A stretch of 64,000 nucleotides of DNA, taken from assembly GCF_900626155.1 (NCBI RefSeq), contig NZ_LR130844.1, positions 682,061 to 746,060 of the forward strand. The letters are read 5' to 3'. The first letter of the stretch is position 1; the number at the start of each line of letters is the position of its first letter. This stretch comes from Anaerococcus vaginimassiliensis. Its GTDB lineage: Bacteria; Bacillota; Clostridia; Tissierellales; Peptoniphilaceae. The notes beneath the pieces were generated by a model that made no database searches, was not told the origin of the DNA, and saw nothing but the letters and a program-made list of their open reading frames with translations. Below, one piece after another: positions 8,493 to 17,565 of the stretch. The position numbers and the translations under genes are program-made.

Positions 8493-8880
8493 TTAGAAAT
8501 CATCATCCAAGATATCTTCTAAATCTTCTGAAATATTTTCTTTATTTTCTTCTTTTACGGTAGATTTTAGGAAGGAAGAAATATCCTTATAAGTAAGCTC
8601 GTAAATTCCCACATAGGCTTGTTCGAAATAAAGTTTTTTATCTTCTTCATAGATGGTATTTCTTATGTAGCCGCCTTCTGACATTTTGATACTTACTAGG
8701 ATAAACTCGTCTTTATTAGGAAAATCTGATACGCTTTCTTTCTTTGTCTTCTTGGAATCTTCTAGGGTTTGTAGAAATTTTTCTATATCATCCTTATCAC
8801 TAATCGTACATCTCTCAAGGCCTCTACCATCTACGATATTATAAGGCTAAGGCTTTCTACATCATCTTTCTTAGGAAGAT
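8493..8880 (-). pseudogene. Decayed DUF5301-like gene
   Basis: The only intact piece is 63 residues from an internal ATG (8684) to a stop at 8493, but reading upstream in the same frame gives 40-50 more coherent residues (GLERCTISDKDDIEKFLQ, then KKTKKESVSDFP) up to an in-frame TAG near 8850. A shift of frame there continues upstream with KKDDVESLSLIIS. The joined text has the order typical of DUF5301 secreted proteins: a beta strand, a KTKKESVSDFP-like turn, and a YFEQAYVGIY motif. The N-terminus with any signal peptide is lost in further stops. I infer a gene broken by at least one frameshift; the family call is tentative. Confidence 0.5.
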
Positions 8881-9001
8881 TTGGTCCTTCATTATTAGGT
8901 CTTATCTTCTAATAAAAATACTTTTGTCTTTTTATATTGCATATAGAAAGACCTATAAGTCTTATAAACTAATTAAGCTTACCAGTCTTAGATTAAAAAA
9001 T

Positions 9002-9430
9002 TTAAATTTGAAGATCGAGTATATATCCCTTATTTAAGTCGTAATTTATAATAAAGAGGCTCTTATGATCTTTTTTATCGACATCTTCTTGGTATACATA
9101 GATAGTATTAGGGTCTTTCTCCAGAAGCTCTATTGAATGAAGAATATCGTCATAGTCATCTATTTCTTCCTTACTAGTTTTCATAATTTGCTTAAGGCCT
9201 TTTGATTTTTTGTAATAATCATCATCTATGATCTTTCCTTCAATTATATTCTTGTCATCAATTATAATTTCATAGATATCAAAATAATCATCACCAAAGG
9301 CCCTCTGAGATTTGTATATTTCTTTTGCCTTATAAGATTTATTTTTCTGTGAATTTATCTTGAATATGGAAAATACAGCTACAAAGCCTAGGATTATGAA
9401 TGTCAGTATTTTAAATTTCTTATTTTTCAT
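9002..9430 (-). CDS. Small secreted or membrane-anchored protein, unknown
   Basis: 142 residues. A basic start (MKNKKFK) and one hydrophobic helix (about 8-24) indicate a signal anchor; there is no lipobox cysteine. The rest is acidic and rich in Asp, Lys, Ile and Tyr, with no cysteines, and looks like a small alpha/beta domain outside the cell. Family not recognised. It lies just upstream of the decayed DUF5301-like gene on the same strand, which suggests a small cluster of secreted proteins losing function. Confidence 0.6.
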   Translation of the reverse strand: MKNKKFKILTFIILGFVAVFSIFKINSQKNKSYKAKEIYKSQRAFGDDYFDIYEIIIDDKNIIEGKIIDDDYYKKSKGLKQIMKTSKEEIDDYDDILHSIELLEKDPNTIYVYQEDVDKKDHKSLFIINYDLNKGYILDLQI

Positions 9431-9564
9431 GAGTAACCTTTCTTTTATGTAAAATTTTAATTTAAATTATCTGGGATAAATTGTAAACTTTATCTATTAA
9501 AGGAGCTTATTATTTTTTTTTAAGCTTAATCAAGGATAAAATACTTCATTCTAGGTTTAAAACA

Positions 9565-9582
9565 AGCTCGGTTTCCCGAGCT
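9565..9582 (-). terminator. Terminator of the LytTR/DUF3021 operon
   Basis: AGCTCGG (9565-9571) pairs with CCGAGCT (9576-9582). Read on the minus strand the stem is followed by TGTTTTAAA. Confidence 0.75.
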
Positions 9583-9587
9583 AGTCT

Positions 9588-10022
9588 TTATTTGGATAGT
9601 TTCTTATTTACCTCATCAATAGTTTTTTTGTCATGGAAGTAGTAAATTATCCCGATTATTATATAGATTATTATAAAAACGCCTATTGGATATATAAGGA
9701 TTTTGGATGCTTGAAACCATCTTAAATAGATTCCTGCAAATATAAAGTATGAAATTAAGATTAAGAAGTGAATTATTTGTTTTCTTCCACTATATTTTTC
9801 TCTTAACTTTAATATAATTGAGCTAAGTTCAGGGATTATGCCAAATCCGCCGTAAATTAAAACTTGGATTAGTCTTCCTGTACCTGGATTTACACTAGAA
9901 ATAAATTCGGGATATCCTACAAAATCAAAGCCTAGATATAGGGATGCTATTGCTTCTATTATTCCTCCGATTCCAACGCCTACTAGAAATTGTATTAGTA
10001 AATTTTTAATATTTTTCATCAT
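9588..10022 (-). CDS. DUF3021 family membrane protein
   Basis: 144 residues with four membrane helices (about 8-28, 47-67, 83-100, 108-128). The N-terminal IQFLVGVGIGGIIEAIASLYLG segment and four-helix layout fit DUF3021, a family almost always encoded beside a LytTR regulator, as here (7-base gap). In such pairs the membrane protein is thought to hold or inhibit the regulator. The true role is unknown; a link to cell-envelope sensing is inference. A good GGAG ribosome site precedes it, and a strong terminator follows. Confidence 0.75.
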   Translation of the reverse strand: MMKNIKNLLIQFLVGVGIGGIIEAIASLYLGFDFVGYPEFISSVNPGTGRLIQVLIYGGFGIIPELSSIILKLREKYSGRKQIIHFLILISYFIFAGIYLRWFQASKILIYPIGVFIIIYIIIGIIYYFHDKKTIDEVNKKLSK

Positions 10023-10029
10023 TTTCTCC

Positions 10030-10470
10030 TTATAGACCTAATATTTTCTTAAAATCCTTTAATCTTCTTCTTGAAACATAAGATACTTCATCATTAGTAA
10101 ACTCTATTGCGATTGTTCCAATAAATGACAGATCTAATCTCTTGATGTAATCAATGTTTACAATTTCAGACCTAGATATTCTTATGAATTTTTTCTTATC
10201 AAGTCTTTTTTCAAGTTCAGTTAGGGTAAGCCTTACTTTATAGATTTTATTGTTAGTTTTTACAAAAACATCCCCATCTTGAGCGAAAATTCTTATGATT
10301 TCATCAAAGGATATGATAAAAATTTCCTTATCGTAAAAGGCTACGATTTTGTCTAATAATCTATCGGTTAGCATGTCTCTTATATTTTCGATATCTTTAG
10401 AATATTTTTTGGCATAAATTGTGATCGTATTTTCATCTAAAGATTCATCAATGATGACTTCAACTTTCAT
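10030..10470 (-). CDS. LytTR-domain transcription regulator
   Basis: 146-residue regulator without a receiver domain. Residues about 50-146 form the LytTR DNA-binding domain, seen from DEIIRIFAQDGDVFVKTNNKIYKV, the FIRISRSEIVNIDYIK block and the closing SRRRLKDFKKILG. The N-terminal 45 residues are a short alpha/beta segment common in the DUF3021-linked subgroup. The ATG at 10470 is preferred over a GTG two codons upstream because AGGAGG ends five bases before it. Probably controls its own operon through the direct repeats at 10527-10556. Confidence 0.85.
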   Translation of the reverse strand: MKVEVIIDESLDENTITIYAKKYSKDIENIRDMLTDRLLDKIVAFYDKEIFIISFDEIIRIFAQDGDVFVKTNNKIYKVRLTLTELEKRLDKKKFIRISRSEIVNIDYIKRLDLSFIGTIAIEFTNDEVSYVSRRRLKDFKKILGL

Positions 10471-10526
10471 ACCCACCTCCTACTTATATTATAGACACTT
10501 CTTCGTAGGAAAGCATCAGTTTTTGG

Positions 10527-10556
10527 ATAAGTGGCGGTAATAGAGGTATGAGTGGT
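10527..10556 (-). promoter_or_regulatory. Direct repeats, candidate LytTR binding site
   Basis: On the minus strand ACCACTCAT (10556-10548) and GCCACTTAT (10535-10527) repeat with a 21-bp period, that is two 9-bp boxes with a 12-bp gap on the same face of DNA. This is the spacing known for LytTR sites. A TATAAT-like -10 lies downstream on the minus strand near 10490. The site is 57 bases upstream of the LytTR start. Confidence 0.5.
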
Positions 10557-10568
10557 AATTTTAGGCAC

Positions 10569-10601
10569 AAAAAAAAATCCTACAAGTTAGCTTGTAGGAT
10601 T
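10569..10601 (-). terminator. Terminator of the M29 aminopeptidase gene
   Basis: AATCCTACAAG and CTTGTAGGATT (10576-10586 and 10591-10601) form a perfect 11-bp stem. On the minus strand it is followed by nine or more T. Confidence 0.9.
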
Positions 10602-10606
10602 AGTTT

Positions 10607-11839
10607 TTAGATGGCCCAGTTGCCGTCTTCAAATATTTTAACTTCTTCGTCGTTTTTGTAAGCTGTAATCTCTAGATCATTTGTTCCAACCATGAAGTCT
10701 ACGTGGATTAGGGAATCATTTAGGCCTGCATTTTTGACTTCGCTATCAGCTAGGTCGCTTGCTCCCTTAACTGTGGTTGGATATGCCTTACCTAAGGCAA
10801 AGTGGCAAGATGCATTTTCGTCAAAGAGAGTGTTATAGAAAAGAATGTTAGAGTTTGATATTGGTGAATCATAAGGAACTAGGGCGATTTCTCCTAGGTA
10901 TTTGCTTCCTTCGTCACTTTCTAACATTTTTCTAAGGGTATCTTCTCCTTCTTTGGCAGAGAAATCTACTACCTTGCCGTCTTTGAAGGTAAATTCAAAT
11001 TCATTGATTACAACACCATTGTAAACTAGAGGTTTGCTTGCTACAAGTCTTCCGTCTACTCCGTCATATTGTGGAGAAGTAAAAACCTCTTCTGTTGGCA
11101 TATTTGGGATGAATTCATCGCCTTTGGCATTTTTAGATCCAGCTGACATCCAGATATGATCTTTTGGAAGTTTAACCCAAAGGTCTGTTCCGTTTGATGA
11201 TGTGTAGTGAACCTTGTCAAATTGGTGACTATTTAAGAATTTTGATTTTTCATTTAGAGTCTTGATGTGCTCTTTCCAGTTTTCCTTAGTTTCTTCCCAA
11301 GATTCTGATACTCTTGATACATCAAGGATTGTTTCCCAAAGTTTGTCATAGGCATCATCCTCTTCTAGGTGTGGGAAGACTTTCATTGCCCATTTTCTAG
11401 TAGGTACAGATATAACAAGCCAAGATAGGACGTCATTCATTGTATATTTGACGAACTCTTTTGTTTTCTTGCTATTTTCTTTGATAGCTTCGGACACTTT
11501 TTCACTATCAAGCCCATTTAATAAATCAGGATCTTCTGCATAGATAGAAATTCTGTTGGATTTTTTGTCGGCAATCTGATATTGCATTTTAGCTATCTTC
11601 CAATCAGGAACTTCGTTTAATGTTTCTTGGTCTTGGTATTCGTAAGTTAACCTTGTAATGTCATCATCTTTCCAGTCGATTGCAACATTTCTAGCTCCTT
11701 TTTCATAGGCTGCTTTTGTCATTAGTCTTGCAAGTTCTGGGTTTTCTATAGGAGATGTGATTAATACATCTTCTCCTTTTTGTACATTTACACCAATTTC
11801 TACAGCAAGTTTTGCGAAATTTTCTATTCTTTTATCCAT
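10607..11839 (-). CDS. M29 family aminopeptidase (AmpS/PepS type)
   Basis: 410 residues, the usual length. Cytoplasmic metallo-aminopeptidase that trims N-terminal residues from peptides. The N-terminus (NFAKLAVEIGVNVQKGEDVLI) and later blocks such as GTDLWVKLP, FIPNMPTEEVFTSP (about 240-253), the GEIALVPYDSPIS region (about 316-328) and FHFALGKAYP-like SCHFALGKAYP (about 343-353) are characteristic; conserved Glu, His and Asp in these bind two metals. GGAG lies upstream of the ATG. Stands alone, divergent from pepF, another peptidase. Confidence 0.92.
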   Translation of the reverse strand: MDKRIENFAKLAVEIGVNVQKGEDVLITSPIENPELARLMTKAAYEKGARNVAIDWKDDDITRLTYEYQDQETLNEVPDWKIAKMQYQIADKKSNRISIYAEDPDLLNGLDSEKVSEAIKENSKKTKEFVKYTMNDVLSWLVISVPTRKWAMKVFPHLEEDDAYDKLWETILDVSRVSESWEETKENWKEHIKTLNEKSKFLNSHQFDKVHYTSSNGTDLWVKLPKDHIWMSAGSKNAKGDEFIPNMPTEEVFTSPQYDGVDGRLVASKPLVYNGVVINEFEFTFKDGKVVDFSAKEGEDTLRKMLESDEGSKYLGEIALVPYDSPISNSNILFYNTLFDENASCHFALGKAYPTTVKGASDLADSEVKNAGLNDSLIHVDFMVGTNDLEITAYKNDEEVKIFEDGNWAI

Positions 11840-11976
11840 ATATACTCCTTTTTATTTTCTCCTATTATATTCCTACCCCAAATTCCAAATTATGAACTAA
11901 GATGCTAAGTTTTTTTAATTGGGTAAAATTAATAGTGAATATTATTAATATATGCTTATTTTTAAGAGGAGAAATT

Positions 11977-13776
11977 ATGAAAAAAAGAAGTGAAGTTGAC
12001 CTAAAAGAAACTTGGAAAATAGAGGATATGTATGCAAATGATGAAATCTTTTATAAAGAAATAGAAAATGTTAAGAAAAAAGCATTAGATTTTTCTAATA
12101 ATTATAAAAAGATTGATTCTAAAGAAAAACTCTATAAATCTCTCAAGGAATACTCTGATATTATTGGACTTATGGATGATTTATATACCTTCGCTGGCAT
12201 ATCAATGGAAGTTGATACAACTGATGAGTCTATGGCGAAGAGATATGCCAAACTTTCTGATGAAGGGTCAGATATTTCTGGTATTATTTCTTTCTATGAA
12301 CCTTACCTATCTAGACTTAGCGAGAAATTATTAGAAGAAACTAAAAATGAGCATCCAGAATTTGCTTATTTTATTGAAAATATAGAAAAGAAGAAAGCTC
12401 ACCTTCTCGGTGATGAAACAGAAGCTGTGCTTGCAAAGCTTGCCCCAACACTTGATGCTCCATACAAAAACTACAATGATATGCGTTATGGAGATATGGA
12501 GTTTGATAACTTCACTTATAATGGGGAAGAGATTGTTCTAAACCACAATACCTTTGAGGAATATTTGGAAACAGATCCAAGGACTGACCTTAGAAGAGAA
12601 GCTTTCAAAAGATATCATGATGTTTTAAGAAAATATGAAAATGCAGATGCTTCTGTCTATAATACTCAAATTACTAATGAAAAAAGAGAAGCAGATATTC
12701 GCGGTTATGAGTCAGTTTTTCATTTTCTTCTAGCAAGACAAGATGTTGATTTTGATATTTATGAAAATCAGCTAGATACAATTATGGAAAAACTTGCTCC
12801 ACATATGAGAAAGTACGCCAATATTATCAAAAAACACTACGGTCTTAGCGAAATGACTTATGCTGATTTAAAACTTGGTATAGACCCTAGCTATGAGATT
12901 GAAGTAGATATAGACAAGGCTCGTGACTATATTTTAGATGGACTTTCTCCTTTGGGCGAAGAATATGGATCTTATCTAAAAAAAGCCTTTAGCGATAGGT
13001 GGATTGATTATTCTCAAAATATCGGGAAAAGGACAGGAGCTTTTTGTGCAAGTCCTTACAATTCTCACCCTTATATAATGACAACCTACAATAACTCTAT
13101 GAGCCAAGTTATGACACTTGCCCATGAATTGGGGCACGCTTGCCAAGGAATTTATACAAACGACAACCAAGAGGCACTTGTAGCTGATATGAGTATGTAC
13201 TTTGTAGAATCGCCTTCAACAGCTAATGAAATAACTATGGAAAGGTATTTGTTAAATAGAGCAAATGATAAGAGAGAAAGACTCTGGGTTTTATCAACTA
13301 TGATTGGAAAAACCTACTACCACAATTTTGTAACTCATTTTCTTGAGGCAAGCTTCCAAAGGGATGTCTATAGATGCATAGAAAAGGGAGAAAGTCTCGG
13401 AGCTAATGATTTTAATAGGATTTTTAGAGAAAATTTGGAGAAGTTCTGGGATAATTCTGTAAAACTAAACGATGGAAGTGAACTAACTTGGATGAGGCAA
13501 CCTCATTATTATATGGGACTTTATCCATATACTTATTCTGCAGGTCTTACAATTGGTACTGTTATTTCAGATAAGATTGTAAATGGAAGTGACAGCGATA
13601 GAGAAAAATGGATTGAAGTATTAAAGATGGGCGGATCAAAAGGACCGATAGATCTTGCCAAAGAAGCAGGAGTTGATATGACAAATACCAAGGCTATCGA
13701 AGAAACTATAGACTTTATCGGTTCAATCATAGATGAGATAGATAGCCTGTTAGATGAACTTGGTATGTACAAATAG
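11977..13776 (+). CDS. pepF: Oligoendopeptidase F (M3 family)
   Basis: 599-residue cytoplasmic zinc peptidase that cuts peptides of roughly 7-17 residues. The N-terminal helical part (about 10-190) begins SEVDLKETWKIEDMY as in PepF; the catalytic part holds the HExxH motif in LAHELGHACQG (H383, E384, H387) with the third ligand about 25 residues later (FVESPSTANE). A longer upstream reading exists, but AGAGGAG immediately before the ATG at 11977 fixes the start. Followed after 12 bases by a formate/nitrite-type channel gene, probably co-transcribed. Confidence 0.93.
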   Translation: MKKRSEVDLKETWKIEDMYANDEIFYKEIENVKKKALDFSNNYKKIDSKEKLYKSLKEYSDIIGLMDDLYTFAGISMEVDTTDESMAKRYAKLSDEGSDISGIISFYEPYLSRLSEKLLEETKNEHPEFAYFIENIEKKKAHLLGDETEAVLAKLAPTLDAPYKNYNDMRYGDMEFDNFTYNGEEIVLNHNTFEEYLETDPRTDLRREAFKRYHDVLRKYENADASVYNTQITNEKREADIRGYESVFHFLLARQDVDFDIYENQLDTIMEKLAPHMRKYANIIKKHYGLSEMTYADLKLGIDPSYEIEVDIDKARDYILDGLSPLGEEYGSYLKKAFSDRWIDYSQNIGKRTGAFCASPYNSHPYIMTTYNNSMSQVMTLAHELGHACQGIYTNDNQEALVADMSMYFVESPSTANEITMERYLLNRANDKRERLWVLSTMIGKTYYHNFVTHFLEASFQRDVYRCIEKGESLGANDFNRIFRENLEKFWDNSVKLNDGSELTWMRQPHYYMGLYPYTYSAGLTIGTVISDKIVNGSDSDREKWIEVLKMGGSKGPIDLAKEAGVDMTNTKAIEETIDFIGSIIDEIDSLLDELGMYK

Positions 13777-13788
13777 AAAGAGAGATGA

Positions 13789-14427
13789 ATGAAGTATAAA
13801 GATTTTATCTATGGAATAATGGCGGGAGTTGTAGTTGGCTTTGGTGGAATCATAAAGCTAAGTGTAGCCAACGAAACTCTCGGTGCCTTCCTTTTTGCAG
13901 GTGCACTTTTTATAATACTAAGCTTAGAATATAACCTCTTTACAGGAATGGTTGGCTATTATTTCTATAACGAAAGAATACCTTATATAAAAAGGCTAGC
14001 TGTAATTCTTCTGGGAAATCTCATCGGAACTTTCCTTATAGCTAAGCTAATCTTACTTACAAGATATGGTGAAGGACTTAGAATACTTGCGGAAAAATCT
14101 GTTGCAGTCAAACTTTCTGATAATCTTTTGAGTATGTTTATTTTGGCGATCTTCTGTAATATGTTTGTAGTAAATGCAACTCATCAGTTTAAGTACAATT
14201 CCTTCCAAGTTGGAAAATATCTTGCGATTTTCATATCTATCATGACTTTCGTCTTGTCAGGATTTGAACATTCGATCGCTGATAGTTTCTACTTCTTCTT
14301 GGCAGGGGATATAAGTCCTAGAATTATTACTATCTTTTTGGTAGTTCTTTTTGGAAATATTATAGGAGGCGTTATCATACCAACAGTTGCACTTATATAT
14401 GATGACAGCTTTTATTTGAAAGGTTAG
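13789..14427 (+). CDS. Formate/nitrite transporter family channel (short form)
   Basis: 212 residues with six membrane helices and the family marks: GIMAGVVVGFGG near residue 10, EYNLFTGMVGYY near 47, LGNLIGTFL near 79, GFEHSIADSFYF near 158 with the central-pore histidine, and LFGNIIGGVIIPT near 186. The family forms pentameric channels for formate, nitrite or hydrosulfide. It is shorter than most (250-280), lacking extra tails. Linked to pepF by a 12-base gap. Substrate not determinable; formate is plausible in a fermenter. Confidence 0.8.
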   Translation: MKYKDFIYGIMAGVVVGFGGIIKLSVANETLGAFLFAGALFIILSLEYNLFTGMVGYYFYNERIPYIKRLAVILLGNLIGTFLIAKLILLTRYGEGLRILAEKSVAVKLSDNLLSMFILAIFCNMFVVNATHQFKYNSFQVGKYLAIFISIMTFVLSGFEHSIADSFYFFLAGDISPRIITIFLVVLFGNIIGGVIIPTVALIYDDSFYLKG

Positions 14428-14513
14428 GATTACTTAATATATTTTGCTAGTTTATAATCTTGACAATATTGATTTTTAGAGTATATAGTGGTATAATCAA
14501 ATAAGTTAGGAAT

Positions 14514-14540
14514 AAGGGGGAGTGTTTACTCTCCCTTTGT
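14514..14540 (+). terminator. Terminator downstream of pepF operon
   Basis: AAGGGGGAG (14514-14522) pairs with CTCTCCCTT (14529-14537), one G-T pair, followed by a T-rich tail. A TATAAT at 14492-14497 sits just before it, so a very short transcript or attenuator is also possible. Confidence 0.7.
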
Positions 14541-14665
14541 TTATCTATTTACTTATATTTTACTTAAAAAAATTTAAGATTTAATATATAATAGTAAGAG
14601 AATATATTATTTATAGGAATAAATTTATAGTAATAGAATAGAAATAATAATTAAGGAGAAAAAAT

Positions 14666-16147
14666 ATGGGAAATGTAAGAGTAAGATTTGCACCATCACC
14701 AACAGGTTACTTGCACATTGGAGGACTAAGAACAGCTTTGTTTAACTACCTCTATGCAAGACATACTGGTGGAGATATGCTTTTAAGAATCGAAGATACA
14801 GATAGAACAAGATTTGTAGAAGGAGCTTTGGAAAATCTTCTAAAGGCTTTAAAATGGTCAGGTATCGAGATTGACGAAGGAGTTATGCTTGATGAAAATG
14901 GAGAAGTAACTCAAAAAGGAGATTGCGGTCCATACATCCAATCAGAAAGAGTGGAAAAGGGCATATATGACAAATATATAAACCAACTTATAGAAGAAGG
15001 AAAGGCATACTATTGCTTCTGCTCTCAAGAAAGAATTGACAAGGTTCGTGACCAACAAAGAGCAGACGGTCTTACTCCAAAATATGATGGACTTTGCCGT
15101 TCAATCCCACTTGAAGAAGCTAAAAAGAGAGTTGCAGCTGGTGAACCTCACACAGTTAGACTAAAACTACCTGTAGATCGTGACATAACCTTTAACGATA
15201 GAATCAAAGGAAAAATCACCTTTAACACTGATGACCAAGACGATCAAGTATTAATAAAAAGAGATGGATTCCCAACATATCACTTTGCTGTAGTAGTAGA
15301 TGATCACCTAATGGGAATTACTCATGTAGTTCGTGGAGATGAATGGGTTTCATCAACACCAAAACATGTTTACCTTTATGAGGCATTTGGCTGGGAGGCA
15401 CCAGAATACATCCACCTACCAACCGTACTAAATAAAGATCACAAGAAATATTCAAAGAGAAATGGTGATGGAATGGTAGAAGATTTCATCGAAGAAGGCT
15501 ATATGTCAGAAGGACTTATAAACTTCCTAGCTCTTCTAGGATGGTCACCAGATAGTGAAGAAGAAATATTTACCATGAAACAATTGGCTGAACAATTTGA
15601 TTTCGATAGGGTAAATAAAACAGGAGCTGTTTTTGATAAGAGAAAACTAGACTGGGTAAACGGTCACTATGTAAGAGACTTATCTGTAGAAGAATTAGCA
15701 GAAAAAATCAAACCTTACCTAATAAAGTCAGGCTTAATAGATGAATCTTATCCAGAAGATAAACTAAACTTGCTTGCAGCAACATGGCAATCAGCCATAG
15801 ACAAATTCTCAGATGCACCAGAGCTTGCTAAAAACTATTTCATAAAAGATGAAGATATGATCTGGGATGAAGAAGCTGTTGAAGCAATAAAGACAGAAGA
15901 TGCTAAGAAGCTAATAGATTCTTTCCTAAATCACTTAGAAGAAGTTGACGAAATAGACAGTGAATTTGCATCAACAATCATGAAGAAAATCCAAAAAGAA
16001 ACTGGTATCAAAGGCAAGAACCTATGGTTCCCAGTTAGAGCTGCAGTTACAGGATCAGTTCATGGACCAGAGCTATCAAATGCTTTTGTAATTATGGGCA
16101 AGGAAAAGATTAAAGAAAGACTAAACTACGTAAAGGAAAATTATTAA
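14666..16147 (+). CDS. gltX: Glutamyl-tRNA synthetase
   Basis: Charges tRNA-Glu with glutamate. 493 residues, normal. Class I marks are clear: PSPTGYLHIGGLRTALFNY (about 9-27) contains the HIGH-type motif, and KYSKRNG (about 267-273) is the KMSKS equivalent. A C-terminal helical anticodon-binding domain runs from about 330. Start follows AAGGAG. First gene of a tight operon with cysS (one-base overlap), rlmB, the NYN nuclease and a sigma factor. Whether it also misacylates tRNA-Gln cannot be judged here. Confidence 0.97.
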   Translation: MGNVRVRFAPSPTGYLHIGGLRTALFNYLYARHTGGDMLLRIEDTDRTRFVEGALENLLKALKWSGIEIDEGVMLDENGEVTQKGDCGPYIQSERVEKGIYDKYINQLIEEGKAYYCFCSQERIDKVRDQQRADGLTPKYDGLCRSIPLEEAKKRVAAGEPHTVRLKLPVDRDITFNDRIKGKITFNTDDQDDQVLIKRDGFPTYHFAVVVDDHLMGITHVVRGDEWVSSTPKHVYLYEAFGWEAPEYIHLPTVLNKDHKKYSKRNGDGMVEDFIEEGYMSEGLINFLALLGWSPDSEEEIFTMKQLAEQFDFDRVNKTGAVFDKRKLDWVNGHYVRDLSVEELAEKIKPYLIKSGLIDESYPEDKLNLLAATWQSAIDKFSDAPELAKNYFIKDEDMIWDEEAVEAIKTEDAKKLIDSFLNHLEEVDEIDSEFASTIMKKIQKETGIKGKNLWFPVRAAVTGSVHGPELSNAFVIMGKEKIKERLNYVKENY

Positions 16148-17565
16148 TGAAAATTCATAACACGCTTACTAGACAAAAAGAAGAATTTATTCCTATAAAT
16201 GAAAATGAAATAAAAATGTATGTCTGTGGGCCTACTGTTTATGATTATATGCACATTGGAAATGCTAGACCTTTAGTTGTATTTGATACCTTTAGACGTT
16301 ATATGACCTTAAAAGGCTATGATGTAAAATACGTTGTAAACTTTACAGATGTTGATGATAAGATAATCAACAAATCCATAGCAGAAGGAATAACAACCAA
16401 GGAAGTTACGGATAAATATATAAAAGCCTACATGGAAGATGCCAAAGATCTTAATATAGACGAAGAAAATACCATCCACCCAAGGGCAACCGAGGTTATG
16501 GATGATATAATTGCCTTTGTCAAAGGCTTGGTGGATAAAAATATGGCCTACGAATCAGAAGGAGATGTTTATTTTGATGTCTCAAAGGCAGATGATTATG
16601 GCAAACTTTCAGGTAAAAATATAGAAGACTTGGTTCATGGAGCAAGCAATAGACTAGATACTGCCGATGGATCTAAGAAGAAATCTCCAGTAGATTTTGC
16701 TCTTTGGAAAAAGACCAAAAAAGAAGGCGAAATCAGCTGGTCTTCTCCTTGGGGAGAAGGTAGACCTGGTTGGCATATAGAATGCTCAACTATGAGTAAG
16801 AAAATCCTAGGAGAAACTATAGATATTCACGCAGGTGGAGAGGACTTAGAGTTTCCTCACCATGAAAATGAGATTGCCCAATCAGAAGGGTTAAACGAAA
16901 AGACCTTCGCCAACTACTGGATGCATAACGGCATGATTCAAGTAGATGGAACTAAGATGAGTAAATCCTTGGGAAACTTCTTTACTTTACATGATATAAA
17001 GAAAGAATATGACCTAGGTGTAATTAGATTTTGGCTACTTACAACTAATTACAGACAACCAATTAACTTTACAAGAGAGATTATAGAGCAAGCCAAAGCA
17101 TCTCTAAATAGATTAACTAATGCATATTTTAGGTTAGAAGATTTAATAGCTAAGGCAGAGGAGAAAGCTATTAGTGAAGAAGAGAAAAATCTTTTAGAAA
17201 ACCTAGATAAGTTTAAGGAAAACTTCATCGAAGTTATGGATGATGATTTAAATACAGCGGATGCTATAACAGTCTTATTTGATATGGCTAAGTTTATAAA
17301 TACAAAGCTTTCTGAGACTACTTCCAAAGAAGTTTTAGAAAAAACTTTTGACCTATACAAAGATCTATTTGCTAGTTTGGGACTTGTTGCTAAGAAAAAA
17401 GAGGCTGATGTAGATGTTGAAAGAATAGAAGAGCTTATAGAAAAAAGATCTCTTGCCAAAAAGAATAAGGACTTTGCCACAGCTGATGCGATTAGAGATG
17501 AGCTAACAGCTATGGGTATTACAATAAAAGACACAAGAGAAGGTGTCAAGTGGGAGATTAGCTAA
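16147..17565 (+). CDS. cysS: Cysteinyl-tRNA synthetase
   Basis: 472-residue class I synthetase. Zinc-binding Cys in MYVCGPTVYDYMHIGNARP (about 25-43) together with the HIGH-type motif; WHIECSTMS and the HHENE block (about 206-240) supply the other zinc ligands; KMSKSLGNF (about 267-275) is the second ATP motif. The C-terminal DALR-type helical domain ends with the usual IEELIEKRSLAKKNKDFATADAIR pattern. Its ATG overlaps the gltX stop by one base. In many Firmicutes mrnC (mini-RNase III) follows; here rlmB follows directly. Confidence 0.97.
   Translation: MKIHNTLTRQKEEFIPINENEIKMYVCGPTVYDYMHIGNARPLVVFDTFRRYMTLKGYDVKYVVNFTDVDDKIINKSIAEGITTKEVTDKYIKAYMEDAKDLNIDEENTIHPRATEVMDDIIAFVKGLVDKNMAYESEGDVYFDVSKADDYGKLSGKNIEDLVHGASNRLDTADGSKKKSPVDFALWKKTKKEGEISWSSPWGEGRPGWHIECSTMSKKILGETIDIHAGGEDLEFPHHENEIAQSEGLNEKTFANYWMHNGMIQVDGTKMSKSLGNFFTLHDIKKEYDLGVIRFWLLTTNYRQPINFTREIIEQAKASLNRLTNAYFRLEDLIAKAEEKAISEEEKNLLENLDKFKENFIEVMDDDLNTADAITVLFDMAKFINTKLSETTSKEVLEKTFDLYKDLFASLGLVAKKKEADVDVERIEELIEKRSLAKKNKDFATADAIRDELTAMGITIKDTREGVKWEIS

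Noticed and set aside
11902-11976. N-terminal extension of oligoendopeptidase F
   Set aside because: The extra 25 residues are hydrophobic and precede the clear AGAGGAG ribosome site for the ATG at 11977.
14459-14497. TTGACA and TATAAT before gltX as one promoter
   Set aside because: Spacer is 26 bases, too long; and a terminator hairpin follows directly.
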